Source of the DNA: Moniliophthora roreri
Lineage: Eukaryota; Basidiomycota; Agaricomycetes; Agaricales; Marasmiaceae
Direction: 5' to 3'
Assembly: GCA_001466705.2 (NCBI GenBank)
Contig: LATX02000181.1
Span: forward strand, 186,001-250,000
DNA: 64,000 bases
Of this stretch, positions 23,601-35,329 are shown piece by piece. The notes under the pieces were generated by a model. It was not told the DNA's origin. It did not search any database and was given only the letters and a program-made list of their open reading frames with translations. Positions within the stretch are counted from its first letter, which is position 1, and each line of letters opens with the position of its first letter. Both the position numbers and the translations under genes were made by a program.

Positions 23601-26137
23601 ATTTATATCTCTGGTTTGGGTTACAATCTCAGGTCTCAACTAGCCTGTGCCTCTTGCACAACTAAATAAGCTAGGGCCCAAAGTGGTTGAAAAATACTGA
23701 TTGCCGGTAGCTCTTCTACCTGAGCAACAACGTCATACACTCTGGTAATTGGTGGGCAGTATCTCTCCTGCTTTCCACCTACAAAACACGTCCCCTTATA
23801 TACTCTACAACATAAATAATCTAATATATCTGTCACACATACAAATAAAACTGAGTCGGATGCTAAATATTATATAAACTGAGCTGTGTTTAGTAATTTC
23901 TCTGTCACAGTGTCCAATTGTAGTCAGGCTTCATAGCCATAATCTCTTTTATTCTTTTTCTATGACGATTGCGCAGTCTCCTGACACTAATTGTTTGCAA
24001 TTTTCTTGATCAAATGGCTCTCCTTCCGACTCCGTTTGAAAATATTATACTTCCATGCCACTCTGCATGGTTCCTTCCTTCTCCGTCTATTGTCATCTGC
24101 TCTGTGGATGTGTAATATGCTTCCATTTCTCCTCTAAAGTGTATGCGTAAGCTCAGCCATGCTATCTTCTCGTCATACAGCTTTGTCTTCCGCTTTCTGT
24201 GATACAGATACCTTTTCGGTAACCAATCATCTATTTCATTCATCTAATTTGATTATCGGTGTCTCGAGTATCCCCCGCCGATAATTTGTCATTCTCTGTT
24301 TCATATCTGTTTCTTGGTAATATTCTCATTGATGTATCATTGAAGGCTTTTATTCTTCCTTCAAGTTGGGCATGAATTGAAAATATTGTTAAAAGTTAAA
24401 ATATTCCCTTTGGTATGCTTTCAATAGAGAGGTGTGATGTGGTGTGTTTCCCTACAGGTTTTGGGATGCTCCTCTGTGTTCAGATTCACTGTTTATTTTC
24501 ATACTAGCAGTGGTCAGGTACCCTTGTATGGCCTACCATCAACCATTACTCTGCTAATATTTTGTATCCTTCTCTACTACTTGCTTTGACTAGCTGCTCA
24601 GGGCTCACACTAGTCCTCAATTCCCTTGTTTATGTTATTTCTAACCATAAAAGTGCAAAATATTCTCTTTTTGCATGTGAAATAAAAGGTAAAAGTTATG
24701 CATATCATCGTTCACCCAATGAATACAGATAGCAGGATCTGGCTGCAAAAGGTGCATTTAATACCATGGCAGAAGAGGGATTATTGATCAGACCTATAGG
24801 AAATGTCTTCAAATAATTTTTGGCTAGTTGTATCATTGTGATCCAAGAATAGGAAGAACATGAAGGCTGGCAGGAAACTGGCATTGAGTAGACTGATTGT
24901 GTTTTTTTTTTCACTCTGCCTTGTCAAGGTCATGTAGCTATAGTAGTGACTCAGAGGAAATGTAAAATTTTCATAGTATTCATATTATGGACAAGTGATT
25001 AGGTCCAAAAGAGCTTGTGGTTTCAATTGATGAGGAGATCAACTTAGTAGCCATCACCATGCTGCTCACCACGGTGATTATTCTACCTCTCATTCTTTGC
25101 CTGTCCTCATGTATTTCCACAATATATGCTCAAAAGGAATATATATATATTACAATGTTGTTCAATCTATCTCCAGGTTTACTATGATTGACGGCACTGC
25201 AGTACACTAGTATAGAATTGGTGATCACTACAGAGTATCACCACATTATTGTGTGCAAGTTGTGTACAGGCATCCTACTCTGTGCATTACTCTGAATACC
25301 TAGAGCACATTATTTCAACAAGGGAAGACTGAAAGGGTTTATAGGAAGGTCTCTGAACCATTGGAATGTGGAGTGAACATTGTGGCATCGAAGAAATTCA
25401 TCACCAATAGCAAATCTTTTGACTCTTATTCAATGCCCCACCAGTGTGTGTAACTTAGACATACCTGATAACACTATTCTCAATGTTTTCAAAAACATAT
25501 GAGTACTGCTAGACACCCTGATGGATATTCACATGGAAGAAATGTAATGCTTTGAAGGTGCACGGTGATGTCTTTTTCTTATTATCAATGTAAGTAACTG
25601 ACTATAATAACAAGAAGTCTTACCTTTTTAATTAATGAGATCTTCTACATTTGAGTTCATTCAGATTGATTGAGGTTATATACAAGGTATGAATGCTTCA
25701 TAATGCAAGTTGCACAGCAAATGAATATTTCTTTGTATTTTTGGGGTGATTCCAAGATGGCTGAAGACAGCCTCTATTCCATTTCAAATTTCAGGTCTAG
25801 TTATTGGATGCAGTGCAGTTCAGATAATACAGCAGAAAGCAGAAAACATCAATTCTAACATCTCTACAATATGATACAAGCTATGAATACATCTAGTGAC
25901 TCTAGTACGCAAGCTTTTTGTTAATAAATGAGTAATCACAATTGGCTGCATGTAGCTCATTAGGCCCAGACAGTTGCCCATATCAGAGCCAAAGAAGTGA
26001 CAACCACTGAGACCCATTTGCATATCTAATAGCATGAATGAAAATTGTAAAATACTGGAATATAATCACCTCAATGCTGTCCAAAATGATGAACAGATGC
26101 ATGGTGTGCAGAATGGTCCAATGGTTGACTGACTTCA

Positions 26138-26853
26138 TATACAACCTCCTGAGACACCAATTGCCCAGTTTCTCTGTCTCGAAATACAATAGGAATTTAC
26201 TATAGGCAAAAAATAGTCAATTCATACTAGGATCATGATAGTAAAGTGAATGCTATACCTTACACTATCATGTCTATGCCGATGTCTACCTAACTTTGAC
26301 CATCTACTCCAGTCCCAAAGAGCCTGCAAAGCGTGAAATGAGCACCCTCAGCATTATGGAAATGACTCACAAGAAAGAATCAAGCAAAGGATGGGTTGAA
26401 AAATCTAAGTAGTACCGTCTCCACCACAATCTCTTTTATCCTCTGGGACATATGATTTCAAAAGATAAGTATCTGTTCTGGGGAGCTCTAAATCTAATGG
26501 ATGGTGCACCTACAAGACTGGACTGAGAGTGGACTTCTGTGCTGACATTTTGGTGATAGTTCCAGAAATAGAAATGGGTGTAGCTGGGCTGAGGGCATGA
26601 GATGATGGTGGTTTGATGTCAAGAGGCACTTGTTGATAAATATTTGTGATGCTGATGTTCTGGAGGCCAATGTGGTGACGGTGACAAAAGCGGAAAGGCA
26701 ACAACATTAGCATTGAGGGGAATGCTGAGTCAAGCAGTTGGAGGGAAGGACTGGAGGACTTAGTGAGAGAGCTCAGCCTAGCTGAAAGTTGTCAAAATTG
26801 TTTGAGATGTGTGAGAGTGGTTTCCACATGCAGCCAGAAAAAAGTTTTAACGT
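26138..26853 (-). repeat. Duplicated gene fragment, copy A
   Basis: Direct repeat of 27248-27965, roughly 93% identical by eye. Where copy B has CG, copy A often has TG or CA, and it carries an in-frame TGA in the exon that in copy B reads MSQRIKEIVVETVLL...FALFFL. On the minus strand a continuing frame (YFETEKLGNWCLRR, then a hydrophobic stretch to about 25983) suggests that more of the same decayed gene extends leftward here than in copy B. Confidence 0.8.
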
Positions 26854-26955
26854 TGAAGAAGCAGAAACTCTATCTCCTTTAAAGGACAGCTACACACTAT
26901 CTTTACTTCTAAAAGCTCTCTAAAAAGGGCTTCTGCAACTAAGCACAGCTACAAA

Positions 26956-26986
<31 letters not shown>

Positions 26987-27067
26987 ACACACCAAAACCC
27001 ACAATAGAGGCTTCTATATGTGAGAAAGCACTGTACAAGTCTGCTATGAGACTGAGTCTATCTCAAG
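26852..27067 (-). repeat. Inverted copy of 17537-17740 ending at an N
   Basis: Reverse complement of 17537-17740, including a pure (CA)n tract at about 26959-26985. The repeat stops exactly before the N at 27068, so the join may be an assembly scaffold point. Confidence 0.85.
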
Positions 27068-27247
27068 NCTTGCATGGTACCCTCCCACATGGTGTAGACC
27101 TGTCCAAAAAGCACTTGTGTTAGCCATCAAATAAATATATAACGCAGTTTCCCTACCTAGCGAGAATGATAGCTGCATTGGTATGCAATAAAATCTCAAT
27201 AAAGGTCACAACCTACGGTGGATTCAGCTCCGCTTAAGCTGGGTACT

Positions 27248-27965
27248 GTATACGACCTCCTGAGACACCAATTGCCCAGTTTCTCTGTCTCGAAATACGA
27301 TAGGAATTTACTATAGGCAAAAAATGGTCAATTCATAATAGGATCATGATAGTAAAGTGAATGTTCTACCTCGCACTATTACGTCTATGCTGATGTCTAC
27401 CTAACTTTGACCATCTACTCCAGTCCCAAAGAGCCTGCAAAGCGTGAAATGAGCACCCTTGGCATTATGGAAATGACTCACAAGGAAGAATAGAGCGAAG
27501 GATAGGTTGAATAATCCAAGTAGTACCGTCTCCACCACAATCTCTTTTATCCTCTGGGACATATGCATTTCAAAAGATAAGTATCTGTCCTGGGGTGCCC
27601 TAAATCTAACGAATGGTGCACCTACAAGACTGGATTGAGAGTGGACTTCTGTGCTGACGTTTTGGCGATGGTTCCGGAAATGGAAACGGGTGTAGCTGGG
27701 CTGAGGGCGCGAGATGATGGTGGTTTGATGTCAAGAGGCACTTGTTGATGAATATTTGTGATGCTGATGTTCTGGACGCCGACGCGGTTATGGCGACGAA
27801 AGCAGAAAGGTGACGACATCAGCATTGCGGGGAATGCCGAGTCAAGCAGCTGGAGGGAAGGACTGGAGGACTTGGTGAGCGAGCTCAGCCGAGCTGAAAG
27901 TTGTCAAAATTATTCGAGATGTGTGAGGGTGGTTTCCGCGTGCAGCCAGAAAAAAGTTTTAACGT
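27248..27965 (-). pseudogene. Duplicated gene fragment, copy B (5' end of an unknown gene)
   Basis: On the minus strand an ATG at 27825 opens MLMSSPFCFRRHNRVG and runs to a possible splice donor near 27622 (GTAGGT). A second candidate exon (MSQRIKEIVVETVLLGLFN, hydrophobic end FALFFL) follows before a GTGAGT donor, and further short exons follow. The fragment ends at 27248. The product is unknown; a membrane segment is likely in exon 2. It is the least decayed of three copies and lies divergent to the SH3 ORF at 28113. Confidence 0.45.
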
Positions 27966-28112
27966 CAAATCTGATGGACCGGCGTCCCCCTTCTGGCCCA
28001 TCAAATATGACATTCTGGGTGGGAACCAAAGGTGCAGGCATACCTTCGTTACTTTTCAAATTCAACTTGTTCTCAAAACTATCAGTCGTCTATTGACCAA
28101 CTCTGACACGAT

Positions 28113-28364
28113 TTGAGAGCTCGTCAATTGCCTTTGACAGTTATCAACACTTTCGAGCCATCTCTTGATGACGAACTTCTCATCCAGATTGGAGAGACGA
28201 TACGTCTACTCGAAGAGTACAACGATGGATGGTGTTTGGTGCAGAGAATCAGGAAGGCGGATTCTCCTCGTGGTGTTGTGCCCAGATTCTGTCTCGTCGA
28301 AAGAGAGACAGTTATTCCGACAAGCTCATCGAGACAGAATCTCATCAAATCTATACAAATTGCG
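28113..28364 (+). pseudogene. SH3-domain protein, 3' coding end, cut by KDZ element
   Basis: An open frame of 84 codons with an SH3 fold signature: VINTFEPSLDDELLIQIGE (ALYDY-like start), then EEYNDGWCLVQR and GVVPRFCL. SH3 domains bind proline-rich peptides in signalling and cytoskeletal proteins. No upstream exon is recognised; the first base may follow a splice acceptor near 28136. The frame runs into the element at 28365. Across the insertion the right flank (from 40673) continues with an overlapping GCG and gives only AKW then TGA, so the element hit almost the last codons. The remaining 5' part of the gene is missing or unrecognised upstream. Confidence 0.6.
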
Positions 28365-28584
28365 AACACCTATGGTGCCCGAGTATTACTGTGGGTTTGA
28401 TGGCGAGCCGCATGCATCTTGGCGGCAGATATGAAGGGTTTTTAGGCCAGGGGGCCGCCCGTTGGTAAAACCTGCCATTAATTCTGGTAATTCTTAATTT
28501 CTGAGGGTGAGCGCGCTCAAGTATGACTTCCCTCAGAGGCACTGTTCGGTAAATCCCGAGTCACGTTGTCTCGGTCCCGCAGAT
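28365..28584 (+). repeat. Left terminal inverted repeat of KDZ element
   Basis: Reverse complement of 40457-40672 with about 90-95% identity, from AACACCTATGGTGCCC to GTCTCGGTCCCGC. Several of the differences are C/T or G/A. Confidence 0.93.
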
Positions 28585-29125
28585 GGTTTCAAATGCCGCT
28601 CAACTGCTCAACATCAATCAACATTGTGAACCGCGTTATCATCATTGTTGGCCAACTCGCGGTAAGCCTATCCATTTCATCTTAATTTTTGTGATGTCTC
28701 AACTTCCTCTAGATGGAATCTCTACGCCCAAAAGATAAAAAAGGCAAAGCCAGCCTCGTCCGTTCTCGTCAGCAATACTCTCTTCCTTCAAACAACCTTT
28801 GCTGCTGTCACTATGCCGTCGCCAGCCTCTATGCCAACAATAGAAACACCTGAAAAACATTCTTCTTGATGGATGGAGGGTACTCTATCAAACCAGTTGA
28901 AAGTCAAAGAGCTGTGGGCAATAAGGTCGGATGGTAGAGAGCAGATAGAGTACGTTAATGCCTGGCTGTCTTTTTCCGTTATTCTCATTGACAACAATCT
29001 ATAGACTTTGACTCAGTTAGGCATCTGTGATACCTCTTTTGTACACGTGCCATTCGTAGACGTATAAATTGGATACTTGCACCATAATACCATCAAATCT
29101 CTCCTCTTTGTTTCTGAACCTCACC
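28585..29125. other. Leader between TIR and transposase gene
   Basis: About 540 bases without a convincing coding frame. It presumably holds the transposase promoter; no TATA box or other motif could be fixed with confidence. Confidence 0.5.
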
Positions 29126-32100
29126 ATGAGTCAGAGCAGAAAGCAGTCAGGTCATCACCTTTCTAGGAAGGTTGGTGTCATCTATGGGGAGCCAGTATTC
29201 AGAAATGGAAAGCATGTTTTGAGAGAGATTCACCGAGGAGGTCGGCCACAGGAAGAGTGGGATCTCGACCGCGAGCGAAGTCGTGCTACATTCGACAGTG
29301 CGTAAACCAACTACAACTCCCAAGTTTATGCATACTGAAGTCACATAGGTATCGCTTCCACACGTCATGAACAATTTGCACCCTTAGGATCAACCAGCTG
29401 TCCCAATGACGATGATGACTATTCAGATGGACCCTATAATCTGCCCCCTGGTCAGGAAGCTATGTTGAACAGCCACAAAGGTGGGGAGTATCAATATCAC
29501 AATATACTTGCCTCACTATTGGAGAACAAGCAGTGTGTGTGTCATGACATTATATCTTGCTGCTGAACTTATTCTCTTTAGACCCATCAATAATCGAACA
29601 CATTGTGATCGAGTTGAAAAGCAAATTGAATCTTGGAATCAGCAACTACCAGACCTCGTTGTAGCCTACCTTGCGTTCATGAACCGAGGAACCCCAATTA
29701 ACGAGAGCAACGCAGAAGAATGGTTACTTGACACCATGGATCTGAATGGTACGTCGTCAAATGATCCATTGTCACCATGTATCAAGTCTGACATTTTGGC
29801 TTGAAGCTGCAAAGACACGATTATTTTTTCACCCCCTCGGATCACCAACAATCAATGTGTCCCTTGTACGACATGGTTTCATCGGAGCTACCCCAGATGC
29901 ACCGACTATTGCATTTTCATTACATCTGTTTCATGTCTTTCGTCAATTCAGTCGTGTATGCCCAAGATTCAGTATAGATGCTCTGTCCAAAGGCCTTCAG
30001 AATATCCACTGGGTGAGAGACAATACAGACTTTAAGTAATTTCATAATCAAGAATCTTGACTTACAGCTTCCACGACATCCCCATCTCGAAGATCAGCTA
30101 CGTGGTGCATATGATGCATATCTCTCCATCACGCGTGAAGTATATAACTGAACTCAGAAGGCGCTTGGCCGTCAAGATGTCATTGGTTTTACAAGTCACC
30201 TTTGCGCTCCTTGCTCGTACCGACTCAAGGATGATCCCAAACTTGTTCCGGCCATGCTGGCAGCTATGGATGGGAATGGGTCCTTGAAGCTCGTTGACAC
30301 TACCATTATAGCTGGGAAAGAGCGAAGCGACAGTCGGCATCTCCCACACCCGAGGTGGCTAGAGACTGAGCAAGTTGACATCTTCGCAGACGAGGTGAAG
30401 AACGCCTGGAAAATGAAGGTCCGTTAATGCAATTCCATTTCTCTATTTGTTCTCATCAATATTCCAGGCTACCAGTAAACCTGACGTACAAGAGAGTGAA
30501 GATGAAGATGGGAATGAGAATGATATCACGTGGCTTAATGTCAATGAGACCAAAGAGCTCACATCTTGTATTGACACCTGTGTGGACCGATGGAAAGCCG
30601 CTGGACCGGATTCACAAAAGAAAATGTTTGCGTTATTTGCAGTTTCTGGTATCTTTCTTGCGGTCTGTCGGCATGGCCATGTGCTAGTGATATGTGACAT
30701 GATACGAAGTGGTGAACTGTAAGTCTGTTTCTCTCCGACTCAAACATATGATTTGATATCTCCCGCTAGTATGAAATATCCACTTTTGGTAGTCAACAGA
30801 CTTATCGAGCTCTACGGTCCTGATATCGGCCTTGGCTATGACATCATGTGTGCGTTCTTTAAGACACTGATGCAAAGCCAGAAATTACGCGACAAGGTTA
30901 CAAAGAGCAGGCTGGTAGGCGTTGTACCAGCATTTCACGGCCACGCACACAACTGCAAATGCCAGACTTCATGGCATCCTCAGTACATGCAAGGTGTTGG
31001 CCTTGAGGACTTCGAGGAATGCGAACGGACATTTTCCCTTTCCAACAACTTGGCATCTACCACCCACCTCTCAACTCCGTTCCATCGTAGGCAGGCAATT
31101 CAGGAACATTTCTTTTTTCATGATCATGATAAACACTTCGCTTCTGGTGAGTCTCCCTACTATCAGGTGATAGTGTATATTGATGCACTTCACAGCTAAC
31201 TTCATCTATCAAAACTATTGCCAAGCCCTGAAGCGCCTTGAGACTGACGTCCCAGTGTTTGAGAGGGCATGTCAAAAACTCAACCTTACTCCAGAGGCGT
31301 GTGAGACATTCCTTGAAGAGGAGCGAGAACACTTCAACAAGGTGTTTGAAGAGCCTCCTAACGAGGCCCAGACACGAGATTATGCTGAGCTACTTCAAAA
31401 ACTTTGGAATGCAAAGTTTGTCTATTTCTACTTTTACCTGAGTGTCGCCTGAATGTCATATCGATATAGGTCACAATCAGAAGAGGCACACAAGAAGTGG
31501 AAAGCACTCAATACGACTGCTGCCCATCGCCTGACTAAGAAAGAGGTCCAAAGGATTCACACCCGAAACCGAACTACCCAAGATCGCTATAACAACATCT
31601 TGGAAGAGGTCTTGACGTTTGAGGATGATCATGGTATTGTAACATGGTGGACTCCAACCTGCAAGGAGTACATCAATGCACAGAAAGGACTTCAAGAGCA
31701 GAAATATCGGCATGCATTAGAGGAACTTGAGCGTTTGGTAGTTCAGTGGCTATTCGAGCTCACTCGGCTAGGTGAGAGCCGTCTTGGTATGTCTTGGTGT
31801 TTGAATGATTTGTTCTGAGTTTGTCTGACTAGAGATTAGGGTATGCTGAACATGATAAGTTATCAAGAGCGCTTAGTTCACGTGCGGGTGCTATCCGCAA
31901 TGCGCTTGATAGGTACAACAAACTTGCAGAAAAACTTCGACCTCCGCGCCCTACACTTACATGGCACAGTATAGTTCAAATGGCCGAAGTTGCAGACTTT
32001 GATATTCTCAAGAATTCCCATATCGACATCACACAACTTGCCTGGACCAAACCACAGAACCGACAAGTGATGCAGCTGCACTTTGGTATCAAACAGGCCA

Positions 32101-32662
32101 AGAAGGAAATCACTCACCTCAATGTTGAAATCCGGCATTTGATAACATATATGATCGATGACCACGCAGATTACTGGAACCTCCTGTCCGAGCCAGGAAC
32201 GGGAGTGGAGCAATTTGACTTCGATGCACACTTGCGTCGTGAACTCAAGTACCGCACAGCTATCCATACCCACATGGCTGAGCGTCTGCTTCAGACCAGC
32301 CAACTTGTCGGATTTACTGGTATGTGTTCAAAGCTCACGTTCTCAAGATACTGACATATCGGCGGTGTTTCTTAGGTTCTTTGCTTCTGGGACAGAGAAT
32401 TGGTCACCCTTGTACTTCAACTGTGGTTGCATCTCTTCCCAAATGGGCTGGAGAAGTCCTTGGAATCCAGCAGGCTTGGTCCGAGGAATCTAGCCTGTAG
32501 TATGAAAGGGATGTCAGTCTGATCTCTCTGTCGCGGCCACCGGCATATGATTTTGGTGATGACGACGACTGTGACTACTTCCAACCTGAAGCAATCATCA
32601 AATTCATAGAGGGCCTATCACAAGAGTCTTTAGACGAGCATACAGATGATGTAGATACATAG
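29126..32662 (+). pseudogene. KDZ transposase (11 exons, two in-frame stops)
   Basis: Start ATG at 29126 (MSQSRKQSG). Exons by GT-AG borders: 29126-29297, 29349-29532, 29582-29748, 29807-30012, 30068-30418, 30468-30718, 30770-31146, 31196-31415, 31470-31786, 31840-32319, 32376-32662; about 1000 codons, normal for KDZ. Diagnostic blocks: RGGRPQEEWDLDRER; CAPCSYRL...AAMDGNGSLK; the RNase H-like core with LVICDMIRSGEL, GYDIMCAF, and AFHGHAHNCKCQTSWHP; then GLEDFEECERTFSLSNNLAS and FHRRQAIQEHFFFHD. The protein would cut and join the element ends in the nucleus. Breaks: TGA 30149-30151 (after EVYN) and TAG 32498-32500 (after ESSL). Family name is from motif recall; exon borders are inferred. Confidence 0.85.
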
Positions 32663-33164
32663 AGACAAGTGATTAATGTTCAATCTATTTTTGTGCCTTT
32701 CCTTGAATAAAGTGTGTATTGAACTCTGTGATAATTCTCTGCAGTCTGTCCTCCGGTCTATTAGAACTACGTAGATATCACTATAACCATGTTCCGATCA
32801 GTCTGGAAGGTGTGAAACATTACTCAAACATACATGGGGATCCCAATTTGGAGTGAGAATCTTTGTCTCAGCTTTTGCTACCATCTGCTTCACTGCAGCT
32901 TTCTCCTTCCGTATAGCAGCATCACATACCGCTTCAAGTTTGATCAGAGTTGGTGCCTTAGCTACATCGGAATATCAGCTGATTTCTATACTAAGAGCAA
33001 GTCCTCTTACCACCCATGGTAATACATGCAGTAGAAAGTCACTTTGTATGCTGAGCTCAAGTTACTAGAGGTTAGATGTCCTGAGTCAATAGGACTGGTG
33101 TAACACAAGTTTGCGGATAAATACATTAACCTCGGTGTTTTATACTATGCTCCATGATTTCAAT
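32663..33164. other. Gap between convergent KDZ genes
   Basis: Contains the end of the transposase transcript and, on the minus strand at about 32838-32945, an open stretch (APTLIKLEAVCDAAIRKEKA, then KQMVAKAETKI) bordered by AG and GT. This may be a last exon of the coiled-coil gene that lies to the right. Confidence 0.4.
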
Positions 33165-34064
33165 TTACAACCGCATCTGGGGCTTTGTCACCTTGCCTTT
33201 GACTCCCTTATTCCTGCAGGGGTTCAATTTCAAATCAATCCATATGGGTGTCTTGGTACGTACCTCATGCGTTGTCGGCGTGCACGTTCATCTGCTGCAA
33301 GCTTAACCCGATTCTTTGCATGGTATCTGGCTGCATTTTCATTCGCTTTCTGATGGTCACGACAATAAGTCCTGTGGCTACCAATGAGGACGATGACAGA
33401 TGAGAATTTTAAAGCTTACTTTGACTTGCTACTTGATAGCCTACTGCACTGGTCCATACCACATGAGTTCAAGAGTTGCTCGATATTTGAGATCTCAGCC
33501 ACCACATTGCATAGACACTCCTCAAGCTCCTCAGTACGTGAAAGTAAATGTTCATTCTCTTTGCGCAGAGAATTTTGTTCATTTCGAAGCTTGTTCAGTT
33601 TCTCAAGCTGTGCTGACGAGGAACCAATATCTGCTAGGAAACTGAGTACTGTGGCTGTCTGCAATGCTTAATACATACCATGCATAGCCACAATAGGTAG
33701 ATTTTTTGGCGACCGATGGCAGCGTCGGAGCTCCCTGACGACATCATGTAGTTTGTCCAATTGTTTCTCTTGGTCAAGAAGAAGTGTTTCTTTGTTGGCT
33801 AGGGTTGTTTCAAGTTCAAGAACATGCTTTTGAGCTATGTGTGTTAACAGACATTAGATACAGACACTGAGACATGATGAAAATGACTTCATACCAATTC
33901 CAAGGTCAACTATTAACCTCCACTCTTCATCATTTGGCGGCGATAAAGGTGGCAGGTCATCGTCTGAAAACCTGTTAGCAATAAATATTGTCATATGTGG
34001 AGAATGTGAACTCACCATCTTCGAAGATTCGCTCAAAATCTTCTTCAGGCATTGTCAGCACCAT
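33165..34064 (-). CDS. Coiled-coil and Cys-rich accessory protein of KDZ element
   Basis: ATG at 34064 (MVLTMPEEDFERIFED). Small exons joined by GT-AG introns give an acidic N-terminus (DDDLPPLSPPNDEEW), two Leu/Glu/Lys-rich coiled-coil blocks (LELETTLANKETLLLDQEKQ; LEKLNKLRNEQNSLRKE) and a Cys/His cluster (NSCGMDQC... YCRDHQKA) followed by a basic RxxR-rich tail (KLAADERARRQRMR). The design suggests a dimeric protein with a possible zinc-binding, DNA-contacting end. The C-terminus is uncertain: TAA at 33165-33167, or a further exon near 32900. It runs opposite to the transposase. Function not known. Confidence 0.5.
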
Positions 34065-35329
34065 CGTGGAAGAGAGTCAGGAGATGTCAGCATAGGCCGA
34101 GCTGGTAATTCCACTTTAGCTGAATATGGCACACTTGCAAATCCTCACTGCAAGACTGAATAGTCGTCTCAATTCTTAAACAATTATAGCTATTTTTTCA
34201 TGCAGGCAGGACTTTTAAATAGTTTAAAGAGATTTATTATGGCCAGAATGGCAGAGAAACTTAATACAGAGTAGTACTTGATTCAATCACCACGCAATCA
34301 CCATGGACGATCACCATGCCCAAAACTTATTTGAGATGATTGGTGTAGACCTCAAAGAGAGCAAAAGTTAAGGTTTCTGAGATTTAGAATAATATGTCAG
34401 TTTTTACATTTATCGTTGGCCATGATGATTATCCACCTGAATTGCACTGGAGATGCTTGGTGGTACTGGTAGAAGTATAAACAATGCACCTTGAATGTTC
34501 TTGTCAGTATATAAATTCTGCCACAATACTGCACTCTGGAAAAAAATCTTCTGCCTTAGTTCTGAGGGAATAAGCTCTATACCATACACTGATCAACATG
34601 TAGACTGCATGGACTATCACATTAGCTCAATATGCTGTCAAACTGCCTATTTGACAAGTCAAAGATCAGTTGGTCCATTCAGAATGGAAATTCTGTAGAC
34701 TATGCACATCTAGAAAACAGTGCAGGGGATGAGGCTACAATAGTATAAGGATAAGATTTGAGCATTAATTCAGTATCAAGCTCAACATCTCACTTGCATA
34801 TTACCTTCAGAACACTGTACTGCCCAATAAGTTTAATGTCCACACCCATGCATGCAGCATGTCCCATCAAGATATTTTGGGATAGGCTCTCTAGTTCTAT
34901 GTATGGTGCAGCTGCTTTGGCACAAGGGTATGCCTGTAAAAGCATGAGAATCAATATTTAGCATTACCTTTTGCTCATGACATGCATCTGAAAATGGCAG
35001 ATTAGAAGCATGGAACTGTTGGGCTGAATTTTTGGCTTTGTTGGTGATCTTTGCCTAACAGTTGTAAACCATTAATCTAGAAATAAATGTACCCAAACTC
35101 TGTGTGCAGTAAATGGCTTGCTTTCACAACTTGGAGACCTCAGGAATATAGGTATAAATTTGCACATGAAATAATGATTACAAGTGGCTGCATCATTGAT
35201 GGGACGGAGATGATGGTTCACGACGAGTTTGATTGACTGTGACTTTGTGACTGATGTGACCGGGCTGATCCAAAATCCTGCCATATAAAGTTCTTTGTGA
35301 TTCGCGGTTTGTACTTTCTTTCCGCCGCT
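34065..35329. other. Non-coding interval inside KDZ element
   Basis: About 1.26 kb between the divergent coiled-coil gene and the 406-aa gene. AT-rich with no frame that shows recognisable motifs; promoters for both neighbours probably lie here. Confidence 0.5.

Larger units (their letters stand above)
16833..28112. other. Repeat graveyard, no intact gene seen
   Basis: About 11 kb of AT-rich sequence with short broken frames only. It contains inverted and direct repeats (listed separately), TG/CA microsatellites, a run of T near 24901-24912 and one N at 27068. TATATAAGG-containing segments near 18430 and 22020 look like diverged relatives of each other and may be old LTRs. Nothing else could be assigned. 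Confidence 0.65.
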
